A stretch of 64,000 nt of DNA from Macrostomum hystrix (taxonomy: Eukaryota; Platyhelminthes; Macrostomidae). The translations under genes were made by a program, and so were the position numbers. The DNA is taken from the NCBI GenBank assembly GCA_950097015.1, contig CATNEN010000002.1, positions 3,472,001 to 3,536,000 on the forward strand. Direction: 5' to 3'. The first letter of the stretch is position 1, and each line of letters opens with the position of its first letter. Below, piece by piece: positions 47,147 through 56,339 of the stretch. Below the pieces are notes generated by a model. The model searched no databases, was not told the DNA's origin, and saw only the letters and a list, made by a program, of their open reading frames with translations.

Positions 47147-47680
47147 GTCCCACTTAGGCAGAGGGACTCAGTAGCAGCCGATTGCTGGCAGCTCATCCTG
47201 GACCTGCCCGAGCTAGGCACCAAGATCGGCTTCTGCTGGGTCCCGGCCCACTGCGGTATTTCCGGCAATGAGGCCGCCGACCAGGCGGCGGCCAGGGCGG
47301 CAAACCTAGACCAAAGCCAGGCAGGCCCGATCCAGTTTGACGCCGCCAGAGCAGCCGCCCCATGCTGCCGACGCGACCTGGATACCACAGCAGTCGGCCC
47401 TTTCTGGAGCCCGCCCCAGGGCCTGCCGCGGAAGCAACAGGTCCTGGTCAACCAACTACGCGCGGGCGCCAGCATGATCGACAGAAAAACCCGCTACCGT
47501 CTCGGCGTCGACGCGTCCCCGCTGTGCCCCGACTGCGGCGAGGTGGACAGTGTCGACCACGTCGTCCTCCACTGCCCAAGAGGCGACCGCCACCGAGCCC
47601 AATGCGGAATCCCGGCCGAGAACTTGATGGAGAACCCGGCCGCGGTCATCGAGCTCCTGCGCAGTATGGGGCGCCTCTAG
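47147..47680 (+). pseudogene. 3' end of a LINE ORF2: RNase H C-terminal part and zinc finger
   Basis: Open frame of 177 codons, truncated at the 5' side, ending TAG at 47680. WVPAHCGISGNEAADQAA is the last catalytic block of a retrotransposon-type RNase H (His of HCG, Asp of NEAAD). Further on, CPDCGEVDSVDHVVLHC is the C-x2-C-x8-H-x4-C finger common at the C-terminus of R1/Jockey/I-type non-LTR elements. Reverse transcriptase and endonuclease are absent, as in a 5'-truncated LINE insertion. A stop closes the frame upstream, inside the CAG tract. The 3' tail continues to about 47740 with AAAG units. Confidence 0.8.
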
Positions 47681-47740
47681 CGCCCCCGCCCTTATCGGTT
47701 CTCCGGCTCGGGCGCGCCCTGGAAAAGAAAGAAAGAAAGC

Positions 47741-47747
47741 AGCAGCA

Positions 47748-47803
<56 letters not shown>
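47741..47803. repeat. CGG trinucleotide tract, 18 units
   Basis: Four AAAG-type units grade into AGC units and then 18 pure CGG units (47749-47802). It sits at the 3' tail of the LINE fragment and may have grown from that tail. Confidence 0.95.
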
Positions 47804-48562
47804 AGTTAAATACGTCCCTGCTGAAAAGTTATAAAAAATCAACCAGCTAGAGGATTTCTAGTCGTCTCAGACAAATTTTCCCTCAACAAATGAGCTAAAA
47901 TCTTCACTACCTAGCTCGCACTCGCCAGAATCTTTTGATTCACGAAACACTGCTCAGATTCTGCTCAAGCAAAACCGCTACAATATCTTCTGCTACAAAA
48001 GTAGATTCGGGGGGGGAAGCTGTGTAATGACTGAAAGAAATGATCTGATCTGCAGTGTACTCAGCATGCTGTAACTCAATGCTTCTCACGACTGCATGGT
48101 GACAAAACATGACCTTGATTTTTACTTAAATAATCAAGGATTAAAGAATTAATCGACTAAAAATATTCAACATTTGAAATTCCACTATGATGAAATTTGA
48201 TCGCCTCAAACTTTTCATGCCACACCAAAGTTGAGAAGAGGACAGTTTACGAGTATCTTTGCGGGTTTCTAAAACTGTGCCCTTATACAAGACTTTGTGG
48301 GATCAGATGCTGAGATTAAGACTTTTGGGTGACATTTGGAAATAAACCTCACCTTGATAGCTTTCCACTTTTTGACCTGAGCAGCTAATGGCTAAGACTG
48401 AGGACCGATTCTAGGATTTTTCATCAGCACGATCTTTAATCCGATAATCACAGCATACTCCGATTCCCTTGTCGTGATTTTGCATTGCCCCAGATATTCC
48501 TGTAGCATAAAATTTAAGAAACTATTACAAGGTTTCTCGTGAAATGTTTAATTAGTATACTA
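47804..48562. other. Spacer between LINE tail and mariner
   Basis: Nothing recognised. Confidence 0.4.
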
Positions 48563-49916
48563 CGGGTGTGTCATAAGTAATGTCACTGTGGTTGTTGTGC
48601 GGGAACCCAAAGCAATAATCATCCAAATATATTATATTCTGAAAGTACATTTATTGAGAAGTTGCCACCACACCTGAGCAGCAATTTTAATGTCTATGGC
48701 CAAAACTGTCGCAAGAATTTGTTAATCAGATTTAGCAAGCGCAACGCGATGAAATCTTCTTTTTGCAACGAGCAAAACTCAACATGAATCACGAGAAGAC
48801 GCACATCCAGTTCTACGCTTTCATTCGCTTCAAGCTTGGAAAATCTGCACTTGAAGTAGAGGAGGATCTCCGGAACACACTGCCAGACAACTGCCCAACT
48901 CGCAGGACAATTTACAGGTGGTTTCAGAACTTTACTGATCTTGGGTTCGAATTGGGAGATGCCGCCAGATCTGGACGACCATGTTCAACCAGGACAATAG
49001 AGAACATCGAAGTCATCAGCGACCTGGTCAAGGAAGACCCGCGGCAGTCTGTCAGGGAGCTAGCGGACTGCTTGGAGATTGATTTCAAGACAGTCCATCG
49101 CATCTTGACAGAGGATCTCCATCTCCGAAACGTCTGCTCGGTCTGGGTGCCCCATGACCTCACTGCGGACCAACGTCAGGCCCGTGTGAACTGCGACAAT
49201 CAGATCCGCAAGGTGTTCAGCAGCCGGGGCTTGGATGACATCCTAAACTGCCTGGTTGTTGAGGATGAGACCTGGCTCCACCTGGATGGCAAAAGCAGCA
49301 AGGCAGACAATCGCTGCTGGCTGGGAGCTGGGGACTCCAGGCTGACTGTGACCAGGAGGTCCATCTCAGACAAGAAGACCATGCTGCTGGTGGCATTCAC
49401 GCCAAACAAACGAGTCTCCATCTGTACAACTCCGCCAAACACCAAGGTCGATGGCCAGTACTTCATCGACTTTGTCCGACACACTGGGAACCTCTGGCGC
49501 ACGCTCCGGTCAAACCCGATTCACCTGAACGAAGTTCTGTGGCAGATGGACAACGCACGGCCCCACACCTGTCAGGCTGTTTCGGATTTTCTGGCTGGAC
49601 GGCGAGTAAATCTGCTCTGGCAGAGTCCCTACAGCCCAGACTTCAACTTGTGCGACAGGTTTCTCTTTAAATGGCTGAAGGCAGACTTTTCCCAGAGAAG
49701 TTTCGCAAACCATGATGAGGTCAAAGAAGCCGCGTTGCACTGGTTCCGACAGCTGGAGGAAAAGCACCTGCAGGCTGAGGTAGAGAAGCTGTACGAGCAC
49801 TGCCAGAGGGTGATTGATATTGGGGGACACTATGTTGTTGATTGATACAGTTTCGTTCATCTGCGATTGTTAGTTGGTCTGTTTTACCCTCAGTGACATT
49901 ACTTATGACACACCCG
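48563..49916 (+). mobile_element. Intact mariner transposon with 26-bp perfect TIRs
   Basis: The left terminal repeat 48563-48588 (starts CGGGTGTGTCATAAG) is a perfect 26-bp inverse of the right one at 49891-49916. The element is 1354 bp, typical of mariner. Left flank is TA, the expected target dinucleotide; right flank is AA, so one copy of the duplication may have mutated. It holds one uninterrupted transposase. The intact frame and identical TIRs suggest recent insertion. Confidence 0.93.
48784..49845 (+). CDS. Mariner-type transposase (D,D34D)
   Basis: 353 aa from ATG at 48784 to TGA at 49845, the normal length for mariner (about 345-355). The N-terminus has two helix-turn-helix modules (around TRRTIYRWFQ and RELADCLEIDFKTVHRI) separated by a GRP linker, which would bind the TIRs. 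WVPHDL marks the clamp region. The catalytic triad is complete: D161 in VEDETW, D256 in MDNARPH, D291 in SPDFNLCDRF, with exactly 34 residues between the second and third. The family cuts and pastes DNA into TA sites. No stop or frameshift is seen, so activity is possible. An in-frame TTG 21 nt upstream was not used because ATG fits better. Confidence 0.93.
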   Translation: MNHEKTHIQFYAFIRFKLGKSALEVEEDLRNTLPDNCPTRRTIYRWFQNFTDLGFELGDAARSGRPCSTRTIENIEVISDLVKEDPRQSVRELADCLEIDFKTVHRILTEDLHLRNVCSVWVPHDLTADQRQARVNCDNQIRKVFSSRGLDDILNCLVVEDETWLHLDGKSSKADNRCWLGAGDSRLTVTRRSISDKKTMLLVAFTPNKRVSICTTPPNTKVDGQYFIDFVRHTGNLWRTLRSNPIHLNEVLWQMDNARPHTCQAVSDFLAGRRVNLLWQSPYSPDFNLCDRFLFKWLKADFSQRSFANHDEVKEAALHWFRQLEEKHLQAEVEKLYEHCQRVIDIGGHYVVD

Positions 49917-49949
49917 AAGTACTTTGGAGTTGAGCTATATACCGTGAGG

Positions 49950-50150
49950 CGACAGTCGACCCGCAGCCAGCGAGGAGGCAACTCTATTCATTCCGCTGAC
50001 TCCTGAGCACACACTAACACAGGGTGTGTACACCTGACCCGACTTTCTCATGGTCAGGCGGTGTACACTCTCACTGTGCCTCGGGGGTTAGCCCTCAAGG
50101 TAGTTAATTGGGAGAAATTTTCTTACCTTCCATGACAAGCTCGCAGAGAA
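49950..50150 (-). mobile_element. SINE family B, copy lacking its head
   Basis: Body words CGCTGACTCCTGAGCACACA and GACTTTCTCATGGTCAGG match the copy at 27888. It ends before the tRNA-like head, and begins about 35 bp after the right TIR of the mariner. Confidence 0.65.
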
Positions 50151-50869
50151 GCCACTGATTTGGCCTATTTGGTCTATTTGAAGATCCTCAGGTCTGCCAT
50201 GAGCAAACTGCGACTTTCATTTTTTCCTTAAAAAACTGCTCGCATGATTGGTCTGTCGAGTGGGCATTTGCTCTAGACAGACTGCTCAAACAGTCATCAA
50301 GGCTGCTGTCTCAAGTCCAGTAGAGGCTTATTGCTAGCTGTCTTAAAGTGCATGATAGAAATATAGGTTTCATAAAGACTGCACAGACTTCATTAAGCAC
50401 AATGTCGATTGCTGGCCGAACAGTTTTTGTATAGCGGTCGTAAAATCAAGATCGCATCAGCGTTCGCTGCTTTGATCATCAGAATGATCAGGTCAACAGG
50501 CCTAGCCAGCTGGCTAGATGTCAGAATTTGACAAAAAATATATAATTTTTCTCCTCAAAGCTTTGTCACGACTTTCGTCTGAAATTCTCCAATTAAAACT
50601 GGCGGGCGGTTCAGTAAAGCTCAAGGAATTAATGAATTGAACTTTCGAGTTGACTCACGGGCTTCTCTGTATAATTTGGTTAATCACCGGATTTTTCTAA
50701 ATTTTCGTCAAACTAGAAATATTTTGATGAGCGCCATTTCGGAGTTTTTTAAGCAAGAAAATTCCCTAAAGCTTTATTCATATGAAAAGTGGGTTTGTCA
50801 AAATTGAGGAATTCATGTAGAGAGAATAATCTCATTCATCATTGGAAGTACTTTATTGGCGACTTTAAC
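50151..50869. other. Intergenic spacer
   Basis: Nothing recognised. Confidence 0.4.
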
Positions 50870-50995
50870 TTTAGCCGTTAGAGCGACTAACTACTTCAAG
50901 GTCGGGGGTTCGATTCCCGATCTCATTGGAGAAACCTTTGCCCTTCAGCGCCCACTTAGTCCATCGACTAAACAGCCGTTCGCAAATAACTTTAT
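50870..50995 (+). mobile_element. SINE family A, short diverged copy
   Basis: The B box GGTTCGATTCCCGAT is clear. The core appears as TTAGTCCATCGACTAA, a compensated version of the palindrome. The body after it is lost. Confidence 0.6.
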
Positions 50996-51538
50996 AATGA
51001 CATAAACTGATTAATTGATAACTCTGAGCATTTGCTTAACAATCTTGTCATTTGCTTAATATTTAATGCTAAAACTAGAGAAACGAAAGACAAAGACAAT
51101 GAACTTCAATATTGAACAGTCGACGAGAAAATGGTTTTCAATATTCATTGTCAATCACAGAGCCTGACGAATTAACTGCGTTCACTTCCGATTAATATAT
51201 TAATTGTGCAATTTAAACTTATAAAAATTAAAATTAAACCTATAAAAACATTAAGACGAGGCGAAACGAACAAAAACTAGGCAAATGGCACGAATTCGAA
51301 TGTGAATACAGGAAATGAAACGAAAAATTAAAACAAATACACACAAAAAGTATACTTACGAGCGTAAAATTAAAAATAAAATGGAAACGATTTCTGAACG
51401 GCTAGTAAGGGAAATTACTCAAATTATTTATATGAAATATATTAAGCGATAATTAACCAACCGGATAAGATGTGACCAATCAAATGATCAGATAAAGCCG
51501 GTCATTGAGTTGATTGTGCTGGTGGTCTGTGAAGGTGT
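50996..51538. other. AT-rich 3' flank of the GPCR gene
   Basis: AT-rich; probably includes the 3'UTR of the GPCR. No canonical poly(A) signal noticed. Confidence 0.4.
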
Positions 51539-52831
51539 TCAGGCCATTTGCACAACTGAGTCCGCGACGGCAGCTCTCGAATCAGGCGCCGTCGTCAGCG
51601 TCACCAGCGCTGTGCCATTGTGCCGCCAGCAGGCGGACTCCTCGACGTCGCATTCGCCGTTCATTCCGCAGCATTCTTGGTTGTCATCCTCCGGATTGTC
51701 TCCGTCTTCGTAGTTGTCATCGGCGTCCTCGTTGGCCCTGGCAGCGTGAAGTCCTGCCGGCCCGCTGGCAGGGCAGCAGCAACTGTAGACGGCCTGGACT
51801 CGCGGACCGCGGCAGCAGCAGCAGACTGCGGCCAGCATCCGCTCCCGGAACGACGGCATGATGATGCAGTACACCACGGGATTGGCGCACGAGTTGATGG
51901 TCACCAGGGCGACGCCGATGAGCTGAGTCGGTGAGTTGTACACATACTGAACCAGGTCCAGGTGGCCCAGCAGGTAGTAGATGCAGTCGTAGCTGAAGCA
52001 CACAATGAAGATCACCGTGATGATGACTGCCGACTTTGTTAACTCGGTGGCCGCTCGCTGCCTGAAGCGGCTGTTGTGCAGGCCGCGGTTGCCAAGGCGA
52101 TAGATGATGACGCTGTACAGGCAAACCATAGCCGTCACTGGTAGCAGGTAAACCACAATGAACCACAGAAATCCGTACACTTTGAAGACCTTCTTGAACA
52201 CCTGGTTAGTGATCTCGGTGCTGCAGAGGTTCGAGTCGCGATCGTAGTCCACGGAGAAGATGTCGATGATGTTGACGGCCAGGGAGTAGCAGTGAAGACC
52301 TGCCAGGTGAATGGCAGCGCTGCGGTAGCTCAAGGTCTTGTACTTGACCGGGCGGAATACGGCAAAGTAACGGTCGATGGCTATCAAGACAAGGTTCTGG
52401 ACGCTGGAGAACACAAAGTACCAGTACAGCAGCTGGCTGTTGATGGCGTGGCACAGGGCGAAGCCCAGACCGACGCTGGAGGTCGGGTTCTGGCTCGGCT
52501 TGACCAGCAGCACCAGGGTGAAGACGCACACCATGAAGTCCATGACAGTCTGGTGAAGGAACACGGCCGAGGCGAACTGCGACTGGTAGCGACGCCGGAG
52601 CAGCGTCAGGATGACCAGGAAGTTGCCGAGCATGCCGGCTGTTGTGAGACCACCCTGGACCCAGTGCAGACTGGCCACCCACCAGGAAGCCGGCTCGGAG
52701 CGGTTGCCAGGCAGACCGCTGAAGTTGCCAGGCGTGGCGTTGACCCCGGAAGTCGCCAGCAGACTGGCTAGGAAGTCGCTGCGATCTAGTTCCTGGGCGC
52801 TGACGGCGGCTGGGACTGTCGAAGACTGCAT
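51539..52831 (-). CDS. Class A (rhodopsin-type) orphan GPCR, intronless
   Basis: Single-exon 430 aa receptor; the start is the first ATG in frame. The N-terminus has three N-glycosylation sites (N31, N36, N43). Seven TM segments lie near 55-78, 87-110, 125-153, 170-193, 218-245, 266-289 and 302-325. Class A marks are GN at 69-70 in TM1, D98 in TM2, C127 and C203 as the likely disulfide, D153-R154-Y155 ending TM3, P231 in TM5, and NPVVY (317-321) in TM7. TM6 reads FIVCFSYD where most class A receptors have CWxP, so the toggle tryptophan and kink proline are missing. The tail carries two cysteine clusters (CCCC at 337-340, CCC at 351-353), probable palmitoylation sites, then an acidic stretch. 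The ligand is unknown; a peptide-type or lineage-specific orphan receptor is plausible. The intronless form suggests an expanded or retroposed receptor family. Confidence 0.88.
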   Translation of the reverse strand: MQSSTVPAAVSAQELDRSDFLASLLATSGVNATPGNFSGLPGNRSEPASWWVASLHWVQGGLTTAGMLGNFLVILTLLRRRYQSQFASAVFLHQTVMDFMVCVFTLVLLVKPSQNPTSSVGLGFALCHAINSQLLYWYFVFSSVQNLVLIAIDRYFAVFRPVKYKTLSYRSAAIHLAGLHCYSLAVNIIDIFSVDYDRDSNLCSTEITNQVFKKVFKVYGFLWFIVVYLLPVTAMVCLYSVIIYRLGNRGLHNSRFRQRAATELTKSAVIITVIFIVCFSYDCIYYLLGHLDLVQYVYNSPTQLIGVALVTINSCANPVVYCIIMPSFRERMLAAVCCCCRGPRVQAVYSCCCPASGPAGLHAARANEDADDNYEDGDNPEDDNQECCGMNGECDVEESACWRHNGTALVTLTTAPDSRAAVADSVVQMA

Positions 52832-52890
52832 TGACGAAGTTGCTGGAGATGAACTTGTGCTCAACTTGTGCCTGCACGGACTGCTGCAGG

Positions 52891-52899
52891 CTTTTTATA
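52891..52899 (-). promoter_or_regulatory. TATA box of the GPCR gene
   Basis: Minus-strand TATAAAAAG lies about 60 nt before the ATG at 52831. A start site 30 nt downstream would leave a 5'UTR of about 35 nt, which fits a promoter directly in front of a single-exon gene. Inferred from position and motif only. Confidence 0.5.
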
Positions 52900-53039
52900 A
52901 GGCCAGCTGAGCGAGCTGAGTGAGAAGAGTGAGAACTATCTCGGGCTGAGCAGAGATTGGACAGCGAGGGAGAAGGGGAGTGGGCTGAGTCCTCGGTGAC
53001 GTCTCCTATAGAAATTTTATTTGACAGTGTTCGACATCT

Positions 53040-53626
53040 CAATATTCAGAAAATTTTTGTTCCATTTCAGCGGATTTCCCCAAAATCAGAGTCGCAGATC
53101 TGATCCCACGGTCCCTGCACTGTCGGGGCTGCATAGAGCAGATGAGCAGATAGCATTGTCCGCTTATCAGATCGGTACACATCCACTCCTACATAATGTC
53201 ATTGACTGAAGTTCACATTAATGACATGTCAAAATGACTGGCATTGTTATACAGAATTTTCACATCCAGTATTTTTCTCTATGGGGCCTATGAGTTAAGG
53301 CTAGATACTGTATAAAGCAGTTGGAAAGCGACAACTGGCGGCCAGTGTTCCAGTCCGTGACTATATTTGCTGACTTGCCGGCTGAAGAAGTGAGAATTCA
53401 GGGCACAAACTCTATTCTCTTGAAAAAGTGCATTCAAAGTGGGGTAGAGGAAGAGACAGAGAAGAGGAGAATTAAAGGTTTCTGAGGCTGCTAGAATAAA
53501 ATTTGTGTAATCGTTAAACAGAGACTTGCGAACTGAAACTAGAGAAACAACACAACTATTCACAGAAACGTGTCGCTTGGGCCCCCATACTTCCTGTGTT
53601 GATTCATTTGAATGTCTGAAAATACT

Positions 53627-53657
<31 letters not shown>

Positions 53658-53824
53658 GCACTAGTAGCTACACAAACACTGCAGGAACCATCAGCCTATA
53701 GAGCTGCAGTGAGACAAAATTTAACCGGAGCTCGGTAAACCTTATCAAACTGTACAAATTTATTTACTAAGGTGTACAGCTGATGAATAATTTTGATTGA
53801 ACGCGAAGGCATGAAGAACCTGAG
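53040..53824. other. Upstream flank of the GPCR gene
   Basis: An AGC trinucleotide run lies at 53628-53657. No gene recognised. Confidence 0.4.
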
Positions 53825-54195
53825 GTATAGCAATGGTAGATGAGAGATGAGGCACGGGAGAGATGAGACACAAGAGAGATGAGACATGGGAGAGATGAGA
53901 CGCGGGAGAGATGAGACACGGGAGAGATGAGACAGGGGAGAGATGAGACATGGGAGAGATGAGACGCGGGAGAGATGAGACACGGGAGAGATGAGACAGG
54001 GGAGAGATGAGACAGGGGAGAGATGAGACACGGGAGAGATGAGACGCGGGAGAGATGAGACACGGGAGAGATGAGACACGGGATAGATAAGACACGCGAG
54101 AGATGAGACGCGGGAGAGATGAGACACGCGAGAGATGAGACGCGGGATAGATAAGACACGCGAGAGATGAGACGCGGGAGAGATGTGAGACGGGC
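53825..54195. repeat. Minisatellite, 16 bp
   Basis: Units GAGACACGGGAGAGAT with ACACG/ACGCG/ACAGG/ACATG variants. Related to the array at 8758-8910. Confidence 0.96.
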
Positions 54196-54814
54196 CGGAT
54201 TTTGCCAACTGAAACTGAAAAACAGTACACAGCCTTTAGGATTGCCGTGCACTAGCTGTGACTGTGGCATATGGCCCGACCAGGTAAAATTGAAATTCTG
54301 AGCTGCACTGGTCAGCCATCAAGCCAGCCAGACTGCATCTAAACAAACACGAAATGGCCTGCATATCTAGGGGAGACAGCCTGCTTGATAAATTAGCAGC
54401 TAGGGGGGTCAGCCTATTGATGATGATCCTGATGGCTTTGCCCGGCAGTTCAAACTGGGCTTGTCAACCCCAAGTCGCACAGCAACCGCTAACTACCGCA
54501 CTAGGCACACTGGATATGGTGGTATATTGGCACGCCTAATGAATCCAAATGTTAGATTGATTGCCTGGAACGGTCCAGGCCTTTTATTGAATGCTTTTTT
54601 ATCACTAAACGACGACTTTGAGGTGCCCTGATTTATGAGTACATTAATCAGACTAAAGCCTTACTACTGCTTAATAGTGCAGAGCAGTTGAAGTGAACTC
54701 CATGGTAAAGTTAATCTCCGATATCAAATTCAACGCTTTAGTAATTAAAGTGCAATATCATTTACAGGAGATCTGAGAACAACAGACAGTGCTTGGGGAT
54801 TGTGCAAGTGATGC
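54196..54814. other. Intergenic spacer
   Basis: Nothing recognised. Confidence 0.4.
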
Positions 54815-55345
54815 TTTAGTATTATGTGTCAGTGATGCCTCAGGATTGTGTTAGTGATGCCTCAGGATTGTGTTAGTGATGCCTCAGGATTGTGTTAGTG
54901 ATGCCTCAGGATTGTGTTAGTGATGCCTCAGGATTGTGTTAGTGATGCCTCAGGATTGTGTTAGTGATGCCTCAGGATTGTGTTAGTGATGCCTCAGGAT
55001 TGTGTTAGTGATGCCTCAGGATTGTGTTAGTGATGCCTCAGGATTGTGTTAGTGATGCCTCCGGATTGTGTTAGTGATGCCTCCGGATTGTGTTAGTGAT
55101 GCCTCAGGATTGTGTTAGTGATGCCTCAGGATTGTGTTAGTGATGCCTCAGGATTGTGTTAGTGATGCCTCAGGATTGTGTTAGTGATGCCTCCGGATTG
55201 TGTTAGTGATGCCTCAGGATTGTGTTAGTGATGCCTCAGGATTGTGTTAGTGATGCCTCAGGATCACGTCAGTGATGCCTCAGGATTGTGTTAGTGATGC
55301 CTCCGGATTGTGTTAGTGATGCCTCCGGATTGTGTCAGTAACGCC
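54815..55345. repeat. Minisatellite, 22 bp, very homogeneous
   Basis: About 23 units of GTGATGCCTCAGGATTGTGT plus TA; almost the only variation is TCAGG versus TCCGG. Confidence 0.97.
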
Positions 55346-55884
55346 TGAGGATTATATCAGAGGGGATCAGGGAACTCAGTATAGAGAATTTGTCAACAGT
55401 CATAATCATTTAAGAGACATTCAAGAGGTGAAGATGATCCTCAGAAAGTTCGGTCACGTGCTAAGACACTCTGGCAATAAATCAAAAGACGTTGACATAT
55501 CGACTGATGAATAGGCGGTGCCTCAAACATCTGACAAAGGTTTAGAATGAACAAAGGAAGGATATCAGTTTGCAAGTAGACTTCAGACGTCAATTAAATA
55601 TACAAAGTTGCATTCCAGCTGCTTTGCTGTGTTCCAATTAGCTCCTAGTTCAAGAAAAATGCCATGGCCAAGGTTTCAAAATAGGACCTCAGTTTAAGTT
55701 ATAAAAAAATTCACGAGTCCTTTAATAACGGAGGACGTATATTTAAGCCATAATGACACAGCAATTAGATTTTTTCTACGCAAAATAAGATAAAAGTACA
55801 AATTATATTACACTGAATTAGAAGGGGTACTGACCGGTTTGAAGTCGGGAGTAATAAGTGGGGAAATGACGGATTATGAGTCAT

Positions 55885-56240
55885 AGTAGAAAGCGCGGTA
55901 ATTACCAATCTAAAGTCAATGTGGAAAGCAGGGTAATGACCAATCTAAAGTCATTTTGGAAAGCGGGGTAATGACCAATCTAAAGTCATTTTGGAAAGCG
56001 GGGTAATGACCAATCTAATGTCATTTTGGAAAGCTTGGTAATGACCAATCTAAAGTCATTTTGGAAAGCGGGGTAATGACCAATCTAATGTCATTTTGGA
56101 AAGCGGGGTAATGACCAATCCGAAGTCATCATAGTGGAAAGCGGGGTAATGACTAATCTGAAGTCATTATAGAAATTGGGTTAATGACCAATCAGAAGTC
56201 ATTGTGGAAAGCGGGGTAATGACTAATCCGACAGCATTGT
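55885..56240. repeat. Minisatellite, about 35 bp
   Basis: Units GACCAATCTAAAGTCATTTT plus GGAAAGCGGGGTAAT. Lies just past the ERCC8 stop codon, perhaps in its 3'UTR. Confidence 0.93.
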
Positions 56241-56339
56241 GGAAGGTAGGGAATGACTGATTGAAAGTGACAAACAAGGCGGTGTAATGATTGGTTCCTG
56301 AGAACAATGAGCAACCGGGCCAGTGACGAAATCTCGCGC

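Noticed and set aside
46932-47153. Polyalanine ORF
   Set aside because: Product of the CAG/AGC tract only.
47362-47850. Arg/Pro-rich 162-aa ORF with polyarginine
   Set aside because: Out-of-frame reading of the LINE fragment running into the CGG tract.
52206-53042. 278-aa minus ORF overlapping the GPCR
   Set aside because: Shifted-frame shadow of the receptor exon; no family features.
55332-55514. 60-aa ORF after the 22-bp array
   Set aside because: Starts inside the array, no recognisable domain, no splice signals.
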